A stretch of 64,000 bases of DNA from an uncultured Opitutales bacterium (GCA_944389315.1 CALXLX010000001.1:62001-126000); one strand, 5' to 3'. Shown: positions 34,279 through 43,975, numbered from the stretch's first letter. Notes: generated by a model not told the origin, from the sequence alone. Translations and numbers: made by a program.

Positions 34279-36174
34279 TTAGAGCTTCTTTTCGCGCAGC
34301 TCGGCGCACTGGGAATTGTTCGTGTTGCCCTCCAATACGATGTTCTTGCAGAAGTCCGCGCGTATCAGGCTCTCTGATATTTTTGCGCCAGCCGGCGACT
34401 GGCGCGGGGCGGAGAATGTGCACTTTTCAATTTTTACGTTCTCCACGCTGCGCAGATATACCGCGCTGCCGAGCCAGTTTGAGAACTCGCATGAGGATAT
34501 GTTAAGATCGGAGTTAAAATAGGCTTCTGCGGAGTCCGCAAGCGGCACGGATTGCCTTCTTAGCACCTCCCTCGCCCCGCCGAAACGCACTCCTATCGCC
34601 AGGCTAGATACGTCCCCGCCCGGCCACGACCTCTCGTATGCTCCCAGCCTGCCGTTTGAAACGAATCTGCACCTTTCTATGCTCACCCGCCTGCTGCACA
34701 AACCTTCGGGCCAGCCGGGCTCGTTGTGCATCGTTATTGCCGAAGAGCCGAGATTCTCAAACAGGCAGCCCTGCACGGAGACGTCCGAGGCTTTTATGTA
34801 TAGGCCGAATCTGCTTGAATTTCCGAATGAGCAGTTTTTCACCTTCAGGCCGCGCGAGTCTGACAGGTTGTAAACGGTGATGTCTTTCTGCTTGTCCAAG
34901 CCTGGGCGCAGCCCTTTTACCTCGCGGTCGAGCCGCACGCGCGACGCCGCCGCGTCGAAGTGTTCCACCTTCGCGAGGGCGAAGATCTCCCCGCTTTTTG
35001 CGCAGAAGAAAGCCAGGCTGTCGCCGGCTTCAAGGCGGTCCTCTGAAATAGGCTGGGCTTTTCCGTTTGAAACGCGGCAAAGCTCGAGTGTGCGCCCGCC
35101 TTCCGCGGCGCGTATGAAGCGCGGGGTAAGATACATGTTAAGGCAGTCGTCGGAGGCCCCGTATATGGAACAGTTTTCCAGCTCAACATTCCGGCAGTGG
35201 GGCAGGTGGAATCCGTCGGCATTTATGGACTTAAACCTGCCGGGCTTTATCTTTGCACTGCACGATAGGAATTTTAGCCCGTCGCACTTTGAAAACGTAA
35301 AAGCCCCCGCTCCCGAGGCGTATATTGTAATATTCTCCAACCTGCAGTTTTCATTCTCCGCCCCTCCCAATGCGGCGGCCGATCTCCTGCAGTTTAAGAC
35401 GAATAGGTCCCCGCTTTTCACATAGGGCAAAGACTCTCCTCCGCGCGTGGCCGAAACAAAAATCTCATACCCGTTCCCTCCGAGCGGCACTATCTTCTCC
35501 ACGCGCACGGCGTCTGTGCCCCGCAGAATTGCACCCGGGCATTTCGCGTCCAAAAAGAAGCCGCCGTCGCCCACCCTGAGGGCGGGAGAATCGAAAGAAT
35601 GGTAGCCTTCGTTCACCTCTACGATGAAACTTCTTCCCGCGATGTCCGTGCTTTCCACCGTTCCAAGCGCGTAGGGCTGCTCGGCAAAATCCAGGGACAG
35701 GTTTTTTACAGACACGTTCCGGCATTTGTCCAGGGTAAGAAAGCCTTTGGAATTGTCGTGCTGCATGAAAAGCGCGCCCCCGCAGTCGACTTCTACGTCC
35801 GCGGCGCCTTCGAGCAACAGAGCCCTGCCGCCGCCAGACGGCGCTGAGGCGATGTCGTAAGTTCCCGGGGCAAATACCAGCACGGCGTTTCTCTTTTTTG
35901 ATAGGGCGTTGAGGGCGGCCTGAATGGCGGCGGAATCGCACTTGTTGTCGTTGGGGACGGCGCCGAAGTCCGATGCTCTCAATATCTCCTTTTGTGCCTC
36001 AGCGCTTGTGCACGGCGTTTCTTCTGGCGAAGCTTCCGCAGAGGAAGATGCGCGCGCTGTTGCCCCCTCGGAAATTTCCTTCCCTGCGGAGTTTTGCGCG
36101 CATGCGGGCAAATAAAAAAATACGCAGGCCGCCATTGCGGAAACTCTGACGAAAAAATCTCGAACAAATTTCAT
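34279..36174 (-). CDS. Right-handed beta-helix lipoprotein, GH110-like glycosidase candidate
   Basis: 631 residues. The N-terminus ends in a lipobox-like LPAC (about 22-25), followed by a Ser/Ala/Glu-rich linker, so it is probably an anchored exported lipoprotein. The start of the fold, ASDFGAVPNDNKCDSAAIQAAL, is the pectate-lyase-type opening. Repeated parallel beta-helix coils follow (VSVKNLSLDF, CRLENITIYASG, CRNVELENCSIYG). INADGFHLPHC and GASDDCLNMY supply Asp/Asp-Asp groups placed as in the active site of GH110 alpha-galactosidases. ITMHNEPGWPEG recurs in the protein at 57527. Family assignment beyond beta-helix is tentative; GH28-like activity is the alternative. Confidence 0.7.
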   Translation of the reverse strand: MKFVRDFFVRVSAMAACVFFYLPACAQNSAGKEISEGATARASSSAEASPEETPCTSAEAQKEILRASDFGAVPNDNKCDSAAIQAALNALSKKRNAVLVFAPGTYDIASAPSGGGRALLLEGAADVEVDCGGALFMQHDNSKGFLTLDKCRNVSVKNLSLDFAEQPYALGTVESTDIAGRSFIVEVNEGYHSFDSPALRVGDGGFFLDAKCPGAILRGTDAVRVEKIVPLGGNGYEIFVSATRGGESLPYVKSGDLFVLNCRRSAAALGGAENENCRLENITIYASGAGAFTFSKCDGLKFLSCSAKIKPGRFKSINADGFHLPHCRNVELENCSIYGASDDCLNMYLTPRFIRAAEGGRTLELCRVSNGKAQPISEDRLEAGDSLAFFCAKSGEIFALAKVEHFDAAASRVRLDREVKGLRPGLDKQKDITVYNLSDSRGLKVKNCSFGNSSRFGLYIKASDVSVQGCLFENLGSSAITMHNEPGWPEGLCSRRVSIERCRFVSNGRLGAYERSWPGGDVSSLAIGVRFGGAREVLRRQSVPLADSAEAYFNSDLNISSCEFSNWLGSAVYLRSVENVKIEKCTFSAPRQSPAGAKISESLIRADFCKNIVLEGNTNNSQCAELREKKL

Positions 36175-36706
36175 ATACCAGTTCTCTCAAGACCAGATAT
36201 TCAGTTTTATTGCCTCCCTGCAAGAGCATTTTTTTCATTTCGTATTCCTTTTTAGGCGGGAGCGTTTTTGCTTTCCAAATCTAAAAAATTAACGGATAGA
36301 AAAGGATATCTTTCCTTTAGAGCAAAACAGATGTTGGAAAATCAATGTATAATCGCCGGGAAATGCATCTATAATTTTAAATGTTATTTTAACGTTTTTT
36401 GTCTTTTGTGGCGGGTGTTTTTGCCAGCTTTTTTATGGGGCGAGTTTTCTCGCGCAGACTTTTCCCTTCCATGCTGCCGTTTCGGGGAATGGGTGCAAGG
36501 TTCTTGCGAAAACAAGGCGGGCGCTTTAAACTTTAATCTTCCGCGGGATTCGGGGTGGGGATATCAACCGCCGCGGCCTTAGGGCGTTGCGGTTTGCCAT
36601 ATTACATATTGGAGCCTTGTTCTGTTTGGGCAGAGGATACATTTTTAGAATGATCGTATGGAGCTTTTTCTTGAAAGAGAATCCTAATTAGGGTATTTTT
36701 CACCAC
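36175..36706. other. Divergent intergenic region between beta-helix and nfeD genes
   Basis: AT-rich in its first half; no gene seen. It should hold promoters for both flanking genes. A candidate for the rightward one is listed at 36671-36699. Confidence 0.55.
36671..36699 (+). promoter_or_regulatory. Candidate promoter of the nfeD-floA-glgB operon
   Basis: TTGAAA (36671-36676), 17-bp spacer, TATTTT (36694-36699). Transcription would start close to the ATG at 36707, implying a leaderless or nearly leaderless mRNA. No Shine-Dalgarno sequence is present, which agrees. Confidence 0.35.
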
Positions 36707-38110
36707 ATGAAAATTGCGGCGATTCTTTTCTTACTGCCTTTGCTCTGTTGGGCGGCTCCGTCCTTCGGGCAGGAAAACAAGCCCGCGCCCAAAGGGAAAA
36801 ACGCGGTGCTGAGTGTTCCGGTGCAGGGGCAGATAGGCAGGCCCAAGATATACATAATACGCAGGGCGCTCGCGCAGGCGCAGGGCGAGGGATATGCCGG
36901 CATGCTCCTTGATATGGATACCCCCGGCGGGGATCTTGCCTCGACGCTCGAGATAATGCGCATCATTTCAGAGGCTAAAATACCCGTATATTGCTATGTA
37001 AATACGGACGCCATTAGCGCGGGCTCGTACATAGCAAGCTGCTGCGAGCAAATCTGGTTTGCGCCAAGCGGCGTGATAGGGGCGGCCGAGGCGGTGACGT
37101 CGGCTGGGACGGACATATCCGAGGCCATGAAGCGCAAGATAAGCAGCTATCTTTCCGCAAAGGTGAAGGCCTACGCTGGGCGTTTCCCGCATAGGGCCGA
37201 GGTTCAGCGCGCCTTCTCCGACGCCGACTACGTTCTTCAGATAGACGGCAAAGTCCTCAAGAAAAAAGGCGAGCTGCTCTCCCTTACGGCGGGCGAGGCC
37301 GCGAAAGTCTACGGCGGGTTCCCCCTGCTTTCAAGCGGAACGGCGGCCTCCGAAAGCGAAATGCTCGAAAAGATATACGGCAAGGGGAACTTTTCCCTGG
37401 AGAAGTTCGACCTTGCAATGTTCGAGAGAATCTCCGAGGTGATAAATGCGCTTTCGTCTGTTCTGATAGGCCTGGGCGTGTTCCTTATAGTGCTGGAGTT
37501 CAAGTTCGGCGCGGGGGGAGCCCTCGGGCTCGGCGGCGGGGCGTGCCTGTTTGTTGTATTCCTCGGGGCGTATCTTGCTGGGCTTTCGGGCTACGAGGAG
37601 ATTGTAGTATTCATACTCGGGGCATTGCTGGTGCTTGCGGACGCGTATTTCTTCGGGTTCTCCTCGGCGATGGCCATACTCGGGGCGGCGGCCGTCATAG
37701 CAGCGCTGGTTATGGCGCTCTCAGGCTCGGGCGGGGCGGATTTCTCCCTGGACTACGCCTCTTTGCTCGACGGCGCTTTCAAAGTCTCGGCCGGCATAGC
37801 GGGCGGCATTCTGTTTGCGTGGCTGTTCTTTAGGGCCTTTGCTAAAAGCCCGCTGTGGCGCAAGCTCGTGCCCTCCGACGGCCCCCTGGAACCAGCGGCG
37901 GCCAGCCCGGCGGAAAGCTCTGAGAGCGCATTTCCCGAGTTGGGCATGAGGGGCGTTGCCGTCGGGGACCTTACCCCGAACGGAAAGATAGACTTAAACG
38001 GAAAAACCGTGGAGGCAGCTCTGCCTTTTGGAAGGGCAAAACGCGGATCGGCCGTGGAAGTGATAGGCAAAAAAGATTTTTATTTTGTTGTAAAAACTCT
38101 GCGGGACTGA
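36707..38110 (+). CDS. nfeD: NfeD family protein with ClpP-type serine protease domain (long form)
   Basis: 467 residues: signal peptide (LLPLLCWAAPSFGQ), ClpP/SppA-like protease domain (about 30-220), about five membrane helices (245-350), and a C-terminal OB-fold NfeD domain (about 400-467). The protease region has GMLLDMDTPGGDL and ISAGSYIAS, where the Ser is the candidate nucleophile; a Lys would complete the dyad (KRKISSYLSAKVKAYAG). These proteins are membrane partners of flotillin or stomatin proteins. Here the short NfeD gene follows after 18 nt and floA after that, the classical arrangement. Function: membrane-microdomain or envelope quality control, by family. Confidence 0.9.
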   Translation: MKIAAILFLLPLLCWAAPSFGQENKPAPKGKNAVLSVPVQGQIGRPKIYIIRRALAQAQGEGYAGMLLDMDTPGGDLASTLEIMRIISEAKIPVYCYVNTDAISAGSYIASCCEQIWFAPSGVIGAAEAVTSAGTDISEAMKRKISSYLSAKVKAYAGRFPHRAEVQRAFSDADYVLQIDGKVLKKKGELLSLTAGEAAKVYGGFPLLSSGTAASESEMLEKIYGKGNFSLEKFDLAMFERISEVINALSSVLIGLGVFLIVLEFKFGAGGALGLGGGACLFVVFLGAYLAGLSGYEEIVVFILGALLVLADAYFFGFSSAMAILGAAAVIAALVMALSGSGGADFSLDYASLLDGAFKVSAGIAGGILFAWLFFRAFAKSPLWRKLVPSDGPLEPAAASPAESSESAFPELGMRGVAVGDLTPNGKIDLNGKTVEAALPFGRAKRGSAVEVIGKKDFYFVVKTLRD

Positions 38111-38128
38111 AGAATATCTGCAAAGGTT

Positions 38129-38596
38129 ATGGGCGTAGTCTTGATACTCATGATATTTGGCACCATTCTGCTCTTCGCGGAGGTGGTGGTCCCGGGAGGA
38201 GTGCTCGGCACGATAGGGGTTGTGTGCTTTTTCGGGGCGGCGTTTGCGGCGTGGAAGGCGTCTGGCGCGGCGCTTACGGCGCTTGTGATCCTGGCGTCTA
38301 TACTGCTTTCCATACTGGCGGTGCTGGCGTGGGGGTATGTGCTGCCAAAGACGAAATTTGGCGGAAAAATACTGCCCAAGCCGGATGTCCCGGAGAGCAA
38401 GGCAAGCCCGCTCGATTCCCTCGTGGGGCAAACTTGCGTGGCCCTGACAAAAATGCTGCCGTCGGGCAAAGTGAAGCTTGACGGGCGCATATTCGACGCA
38501 AGCTGTCTGGACGGCTCGGCCTCAGAGGGAGATGTCCTTACGGTGGTCTCGGCGGATCTGGGAGAGCTTAAAGTAAGGAAATTTTCCAAGCCTTAA
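38129..38596 (+). CDS. NfeD family protein (short, NfeD1b type)
   Basis: 155 residues: two or three membrane helices (LILMIFGTILLFAEVVVPGG, TALVILASILLSILAVLAWG) and a C-terminal OB-fold (about 98-155: LVGQTCVALTKMLPSGKVKLDGRIFDA). It lacks the protease domain of the upstream long NfeD. Short NfeD proteins pair with FloA-type flotillins, and floA begins 40 nt downstream. The two adjacent NfeD genes keep the OB-fold twice (compare GVAVGDLTPNGKIDLNGKTVEA in the long form). Confidence 0.88.
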   Translation: MGVVLILMIFGTILLFAEVVVPGGVLGTIGVVCFFGAAFAAWKASGAALTALVILASILLSILAVLAWGYVLPKTKFGGKILPKPDVPESKASPLDSLVGQTCVALTKMLPSGKVKLDGRIFDASCLDGSASEGDVLTVVSADLGELKVRKFSKP

Positions 38597-38636
38597 TTTG
38601 GGGACGGATAAATCTAAAAAAATATAAGGAAACTTT

Positions 38637-39668
38637 ATGGAACTGATAAAAATTGCAGTGATAGCCGTCGGAGGATTGGCGGTTCTGGTTATGGCGGCTT
38701 TGGTCATAACATTTATAAACGTGTGGATTAAGGCGATGGCTTCGGGGGTTCCCATAAGCATGCTCTCTCTCCTGGGCATGAGGCTCAGGGGGGTTCCCTA
38801 CGGCGAGATAGTCGAGGCGCGCATAACCGCCGCAAAAGCGGGGCTGGACGTGTCCATAGACGAGCTGGACAAGCACTATCTTGCGGGGGGCAACCTCATG
38901 CCGACTGTTCAGGCGCTCATATCGGCGCGCAAGGCAAAGATGAACCTCGACTGGGAGGACGCTACGAGGATAGACCTGGCGACAAAAGGCACGGGCAAGA
39001 CCGTCGTCGAGGCGGTCAGAACGTCGATAAATCCGAAAGTCATAGACTGCCCGAATCCAAATTCGGGAAGGGTGTCCATAGACGGCGTGGCGAAGGACGG
39101 CATACAGGTTAAGGTCAGGGCCCGCGTGACGGTGCGCACGAATCTCGAGAAGTTCGTCGGCGGCGCGCAGGAGGAGACCATCATAGCCCGCGTGGGCGAG
39201 GGCATAGTGACTACGATAGGCTCCGCTGAGACCTACAAATTTGTCCTCGAGTATCCGGACAGGATATCAAAGGTGGTCCTCGAGCGCGGTTTGGATTCGG
39301 GCACGGCCTACGAGATTTTGTCAATAGACATTGCAGACGTCGACGTGGGCGAGAACATCGGCGCGAAACTCCAGGAGGCGCAGGCTATGGCCAACAAGAA
39401 TATGGCGCAGGCCCAGGCCGAGATAAGGCGCGCCGCGGCGGTCGCCCTCGAGCAGGAGATGAAGGCGAAAGTCCAGGAGATGAAAGCCAAGGTCGTGGAG
39501 AGCGAGGCCGCCGTGCCGCTGGCCCTCGCGGAAAGCCTCAAGAGCGGGAAAATGGGATTTATGGACTATTACAGGCTCCAAAACATACAGTCCGACACCA
39601 ACATGAGGGATTCCATCTCCGGGGTGAAGGCATCCCAGGCTCCCGATAAGAATACGCCAAAGCAGTAG
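38637..39668 (+). CDS. floA: Flotillin-like protein FloA
   Basis: 343 residues, matching the FloA/YqfA (UPF0365) family closely. One N-terminal membrane hairpin (about 5-27) is followed by an SPFH/PHB domain ([52 protein letters not shown]). A flotillin helical part is rich in Ala-Glu-Lys ([19 protein letters not shown]) and ends [22 protein letters not shown]. It scaffolds membrane microdomains and affects fluidity and signalling complexes. AAGGAAA 5 nt before the ATG supports the start. It is third in the nfeD-nfeD-floA-hypothetical-glgB operon. Confidence 0.95.
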   Translation: MELIKIAVIAVGGLAVLVMAALVITFINVWIKAMASGVPISMLSLLGMRLRGVPYGEIVEARITAAKAGLDVSIDELDKHYLAGGNLMPTVQALISARKAKMNLDWEDATRIDLATKGTGKTVVEAVRTSINPKVIDCPNPNSGRVSIDGVAKDGIQVKVRARVTVRTNLEKFVGGAQEETIIARVGEGIVTTIGSAETYKFVLEYPDRISKVVLERGLDSGTAYEILSIDIADVDVGENIGAKLQEAQAMANKNMAQAQAEIRRAAAVALEQEMKAKVQEMKAKVVESEAAVPLALAESLKSGKMGFMDYYRLQNIQSDTNMRDSISGVKASQAPDKNTPKQ

Positions 39669-39705
39669 CGGGGGGGCGACTGCATCCTTCCCGCCTGAAT
39701 AGCTT

Positions 39706-40419
39706 ATGGACAGCAGCATAATAGAGTTTTTGGTCATGGTGGCGGTTATAGTCGCCCCCATGCTATTTAAGCATATCTTTAAGGGCGGCGTTGATGTAGA
39801 AGACATATATCCGCAGGAGAAGCCTCCGAGCAGTCCTAAGGGCGCTTCGGGAGGCCCGCGCGGCGGGGCTTATCAAAGAAGCGGGGAGGGACGCGAATAT
39901 TCAACAAGGCGTGCGGATCCGTTTAAAGAGGTTCATCGAGCGCGCCAGTCTGCCATGCGTAAAGATGCGCGGCAGCAATATTCAAAGCCTTTGGGCGGCG
40001 GAACGCCAAGGCCTTTCTCCGCGCCGCCGAAGCCCACAATCTCCCCTTTTGAATCCTTCGACTGGTCGAAGCCTCTTTCCTTTGACAAAGACACGGCAGC
40101 GCCGCGCGGCTTAGAAACCGGCGGCGGGGCGCGGCCTTTAGGGGATTTCGTCGGAGAATCTTCTGGGCAGAAGCCCGCCGGGCGCGGCGAAGGCAGCCTC
40201 TTTGGGGACATTCTCGGCGGAGCTTTGAAGCCGGGCTTGTCGGGTTCCTCGGCGGAGCCGGGCGCGGAGGCCGCGCGGGTGAGGGAATATGTCTTGGATA
40301 TTTTAAAAGCGCCGGATTCCCTCAGGGCGGCGTTTGTGGCATCGGAAATCTTAGGTGCTCCCGTCTCGCTCAGGGACGGTTTTTCAACTGGAAATGCAAA
40401 CCGGAGTGTTGTCCCGTGA
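39706..40419 (+). CDS. Hypothetical membrane-anchored protein with disordered linker
   Basis: 237 residues. A single N-terminal membrane segment (IIEFLVMVAVIVAPMLF) is followed by about 150 residues rich in Pro, Gly, Ser, Arg and Lys that are probably disordered. A short C-terminal helical motif follows, VREYVLDILKAPDSLRAAFVASEILGAPVSLRDG. The segment SEILGAPVSLR recalls short terminal motifs seen in small proteins encoded near flotillin genes; this is from memory and unverified. Its stop overlaps the GTG start of glgB by 4 nt (GTGA). Possibly a FloA/NfeD partner, with no function known. Confidence 0.75.
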   Translation: MDSSIIEFLVMVAVIVAPMLFKHIFKGGVDVEDIYPQEKPPSSPKGASGGPRGGAYQRSGEGREYSTRRADPFKEVHRARQSAMRKDARQQYSKPLGGGTPRPFSAPPKPTISPFESFDWSKPLSFDKDTAAPRGLETGGGARPLGDFVGESSGQKPAGRGEGSLFGDILGGALKPGLSGSSAEPGAEAARVREYVLDILKAPDSLRAAFVASEILGAPVSLRDGFSTGNANRSVVP

Positions 40420-42611
40420 TTATCTCAAAAGAAGAACTCGGCCGCATAACGTCGGCTGCCTGCGCGACTCCTCACGACTATCTTGGCATGCACAAATGCA
40501 AGGGGGGTGTCGTGTGCCGCGCGTATCTTATAAACGCGAAGAGCTGCTCGCTCATCGAGCTTAAGACGGGCGCCATTCTGCCCATGGAAAAACTCGACAA
40601 GTCCGGGTTCTTCGAGATTTTTCTGAAGGGCAAGCGCAAAGTTTTTGCGTACATGTTCAGGGTGGAGAGCTACTACGGCGAAACACGCAGAATCTACGAC
40701 CCATACTCCTTCCTGCCTACCATATCGGAGAGCGATCTGTATTTGTTCGGCGAGGGCAGGGAATACAGGATATACGAAAAGCTCGGCGCGCACATACGCA
40801 ATGTAGGCGGCGTAAAGGGGGTCAGCTTCGCGGTCTGGGCGCCTACGGCGCGCAGGGTCAGCGTTGTGGGAGACTTCAACGAGTGGGACGGTCGCTACCA
40901 CCAGATGCGCACGCTCGGGGCCTCCGGCATATGGGAGATTTTCATTCCCGACGTAAGGGCCGGCAGCAAATACAAATTTGAGATAGTAGGCGCCAAGAGC
41001 GACACTCCCTTCCTCAAGACGGATCCCTACGGCATTTACTTCGAGGCGCCGCCCTACAACAGCGCGATAGTCTACGACATGTCCGGCTGCCCGTGGAGGG
41101 ATTCCGGCTGGATGGAGGCCCGGAAAAATACGGATTTAAAAGTGTCGGCGATGTCCGTTTACGAGGTTCATCTGGGTTCCTGGAAGCGCAAGTTCGAGGA
41201 CGGCAACAGGCCGTTTACCTATGTCGAGATGGCCCGCGCGCTGTGCGAGTACTGCAGGAAGATGAACTTTACGCATGTGGAGTTTCTGCCGCTGACGGAG
41301 TATCCGTTCGACGGCTCCTGGGGCTATCAGGTGACGGGGTTTTTTGCGCCCACGCACCGCTACGGGTCTCCGGCCGATTTTGTAGAGATGATGAACATCT
41401 TCCACGAGAACGGCATAGGGGTTATTATGGACTGGGTGCCCGCCCATTTCCCGCGCGACACCTTTGCTTTGGCATCCTTTGACGGCTCCTGCCTCTACGA
41501 GCATGCCGATCCGCGCCAGGGGGCGCATCAGGATTGGGGGACTCTGTGCTTCAACTACGGCCGCAACGAGGTCAGGAATTTTCTGACCGCAAGCGCGCTT
41601 AGCTGGTGCGACAGGTTCCACATAGACGGCCTGCGCGTAGATGCGGTGGCGTCCATGCTGTATCTGGACTACTCCCGCAAGGCCGGAGAGTGGATCCCCA
41701 ACAAGTACGGCGGCAACGAAAACATAGAGGCGATAGAATTTATAAGGGAATTCAACACGGTAGTGCACAAATACCACGAGGGGGTTGTCACAATCGCGGA
41801 GGAGAGCACGGCTTTTGCGGGGGTGAGCAAGCCCGTTTCCGAGGGCGGGCTGGGCTTCGACTTCAAGTGGAATATGGGCTGGATGCACGACACCCTCGCG
41901 TATCTTCGCGAAGACCCCATAAACCGCAAATACCACCACGACACCCTTACTTTCCCGGCCATATACCAGTTTACGGAGAATTTCATAAGCGTATATTCGC
42001 ACGACGAGGTTGTCCACGGGAAGGGCTCGATGCCCAACAAGATGGGCTGCGCCTTTTGGGACGACAAGCTCGCCCAGCTGCGCGCCCTGTATGCGTATAT
42101 GTGGCTTTGGCCGGGCAAGAAAACCCTGTTTATGGGGGCGGAGTTCGGGCAGTCGCGCGAGTGGCGCTACGACGCCTCCCTCGATTGGGATTTGCTGCAG
42201 TACGCCCCCCACAAGGGCATACAGGACGTCGTGAGAGACGCCGCTAAAATTTATCTGGACGACAAGGCTCTTGCCGCAAACGATTTGCGCTCTGAGGGGT
42301 TCTCTTGGATAAATTGGAGGGACGCGTCCAACAGCGTGATATCCTTCGAGCGCATAGGCTTGGGCGGGAAGAGCCGCTATGTTGTTGTTTGCAATTTCAC
42401 ACCTGTGGAGCGCAGGGAATATGTCGTGGGAATGCCTCTTGACGGAGAGTGGGAGGAAATCCTAAACACGAACGCCGGTTGCTACGGCGGTTCGGGGGCG
42501 GGCAATGGCGGAAAGATAAGCGCCGAGGCCGTGCCGGCTGACGACAGGAAATTCTCCGCCCGTATACTTCTGCCGCCGCTAAGCACGCTCGTGTTTAGAA
42601 AACGCATATAA
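40416..42611 (+). CDS. glgB: 1,4-alpha-glucan branching enzyme
   Basis: Makes alpha-1,6 branches in glycogen; 731 residues, normal length. The N-terminal CBM48 regions (about 20-230) include WAPTARRVSVVGDFNEWDGR. The GH13 barrel shows MDWVPAHFP, nucleophile Asp in GLRVDAVASM (about 408), acid Glu in VTIAEEST (about 460) and transition-state Asp in SHDEVVHGKGSM (about 528). The C-terminal beta domain ends LLPPLSTLVF. The start is GTG, overlapping the upstream stop by 4 nt, so translation is coupled to the flotillin operon. Partner glycogen genes are not adjacent; malQ lies at 61548. Confidence 0.97.
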   Translation: MIISKEELGRITSAACATPHDYLGMHKCKGGVVCRAYLINAKSCSLIELKTGAILPMEKLDKSGFFEIFLKGKRKVFAYMFRVESYYGETRRIYDPYSFLPTISESDLYLFGEGREYRIYEKLGAHIRNVGGVKGVSFAVWAPTARRVSVVGDFNEWDGRYHQMRTLGASGIWEIFIPDVRAGSKYKFEIVGAKSDTPFLKTDPYGIYFEAPPYNSAIVYDMSGCPWRDSGWMEARKNTDLKVSAMSVYEVHLGSWKRKFEDGNRPFTYVEMARALCEYCRKMNFTHVEFLPLTEYPFDGSWGYQVTGFFAPTHRYGSPADFVEMMNIFHENGIGVIMDWVPAHFPRDTFALASFDGSCLYEHADPRQGAHQDWGTLCFNYGRNEVRNFLTASALSWCDRFHIDGLRVDAVASMLYLDYSRKAGEWIPNKYGGNENIEAIEFIREFNTVVHKYHEGVVTIAEESTAFAGVSKPVSEGGLGFDFKWNMGWMHDTLAYLREDPINRKYHHDTLTFPAIYQFTENFISVYSHDEVVHGKGSMPNKMGCAFWDDKLAQLRALYAYMWLWPGKKTLFMGAEFGQSREWRYDASLDWDLLQYAPHKGIQDVVRDAAKIYLDDKALAANDLRSEGFSWINWRDASNSVISFERIGLGGKSRYVVVCNFTPVERREYVVGMPLDGEWEEILNTNAGCYGGSGAGNGGKISAEAVPADDRKFSARILLPPLSTLVFRKRI

Positions 42612-42644
42612 TGGCGCCTCCTAAAGGCGTATCTTTCATTATGG

Positions 42645-42673
42645 GCCTGTTTTATAAGCAGGCTCGTTTTGTT
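42645..42673 (+). terminator. Terminator after glgB
   Basis: Short stem GCCTG/CAGGC (42645-42649 and 42659-42663) followed by TCGTTTTGTTTG. A second small hairpin CGCCT/AGGCG lies just upstream. Confidence 0.6.
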
Positions 42674-42890
42674 TGTTCGCAATTATTATTTTTTCCGAAA
42701 AAGATTTCTCCGACGGGGATTTTTCTTTGGCAATTTTTATAATGCCCAATTTCCTATAGGCGGCGTGCGGTGGAGTCGGGGGGGAAATCTTCCCAGAAAT
42801 AGAGTTTTTTTGTATATAGTTGTGAACTTGTTGCAATATTGGGAGAAAGATGTTGATTTTTGAGCATCTAATATTTAGAAATCTTTCATT

Positions 42891-43925
42891 ATGAAAAGAA
42901 TTTTGGCTTTTGTATCTTCTTTGATTTTGCTTTCAGTCAGCGGATTTGCGAATATCCAATGGGAGAATGCCGAGTATATGGCTCTCGGCAACTTGACGGG
43001 CGACGCCTCCCAGAAGGTGCTGATGTACTTCGACGGCAGCGGAAACCAGCTTGGCTATGTAAGGCTTAACACGTCATCATATTCGGGGGCGACATCAATT
43101 GCTTTCGGCGCGGGTATAATTCCCAATGTCGGCGGCGAGGACGGTTTGTTGCTTTTGCGCTCTGCAAACGATTTTGCGAGTACGAGCAATTATGCGGCTA
43201 TAAACCTTTACGACAATCCGCTTAGCACAAGTATTTCAAGCGGCTCGGAACTTCCGCGTCTACCAAGCTGCACCTATGCAGTGTTGGGGCTCGCGTCAAA
43301 TGCGGATACGGACTATATAGATGTCGCAAAGCAGATAGACAGGGCGCAAAACGGCTTGGTGACGATGCTTGTAGACCGCTACAATAAGGCGGACAATACC
43401 TTCATGGCCTCTTATGTATACAAATACGCCATGCCCGATACCCTGTCTGCCAGCAGTATGGTAAACAGGGTGAGTACGGAAACTCAGGGCAACAGGTGGG
43501 ATATAGGCGTTGTTGAAGCCGTGGATTTTGCCTCCGGGATATTTACGACAGAAGCAACCGCCGATATGCCCAACCAGTTTGCGTTGCTCGATGCCGGCGG
43601 AAATGTTAGAATTTATATCGCTTCAGATCTCAGCGTCGCCGTGTCTCTTACAAACAGCTTTTCCATTGTTCAGGAAGGCAAGGAGATAGTTTCAATCTGG
43701 GGGGACGACGATTATACCCTCAATGTGCTTTACGACGACAACTCCGTTTTGGGCTTTGACGCCAGAACCGGAGAGCTCAACGGCGAGGCCTTCACTATGA
43801 ACGGCGACTACGCTATGCTGGACGTTGTGAAGGTTGGCGGCATAGTTGTCCCGGAGCCTGCGGAATATGCGTTTGCCTTTGGGGTCATGGCGACTATTTA
43901 CGCCGCATGGCGCAGGCGCGGATAA
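42891..43925 (+). CDS. PEP-CTERM-type secreted protein (copy A)
   Basis: 344 residues. A signal peptide (MKRILAFVSSLILLSVSGFA) is followed by a beta-rich domain of unknown function that begins QWENAEYMALGNL. The C-terminus is VPEPAEYAFAFG, then a hydrophobic run and a final WRRRG. This tripartite tail (PEP motif, membrane helix, basic end) is the exosortase sorting signal, though the helix is short. WGDDDYTL and ARTGELNGEAF recall bacterial beta-propeller or WD-like strands. It has a tandem paralogue 195 nt downstream. Exosortase is not encoded in this window. Probably surface-attached or extracellular-matrix material. Confidence 0.82.
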   Translation: MKRILAFVSSLILLSVSGFANIQWENAEYMALGNLTGDASQKVLMYFDGSGNQLGYVRLNTSSYSGATSIAFGAGIIPNVGGEDGLLLLRSANDFASTSNYAAINLYDNPLSTSISSGSELPRLPSCTYAVLGLASNADTDYIDVAKQIDRAQNGLVTMLVDRYNKADNTFMASYVYKYAMPDTLSASSMVNRVSTETQGNRWDIGVVEAVDFASGIFTTEATADMPNQFALLDAGGNVRIYIASDLSVAVSLTNSFSIVQEGKEIVSIWGDDDYTLNVLYDDNSVLGFDARTGELNGEAFTMNGDYAMLDVVKVGGIVVPEPAEYAFAFGVMATIYAAWRRRG

Positions 43926-43949
43926 ATTTCTTAGTTCTCATATATTCGA

Positions 43950-43975
43950 GGGCGGGTGAATCCCGCCCTTTTTTT
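43950..43975 (+). terminator. Terminator after PEP-CTERM gene A
   Basis: Perfect stem GGGCGGG/CCCGCCC (43950-43956 and 43962-43968) with loop TGAAT and a seven-T tail. Confidence 0.92.
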
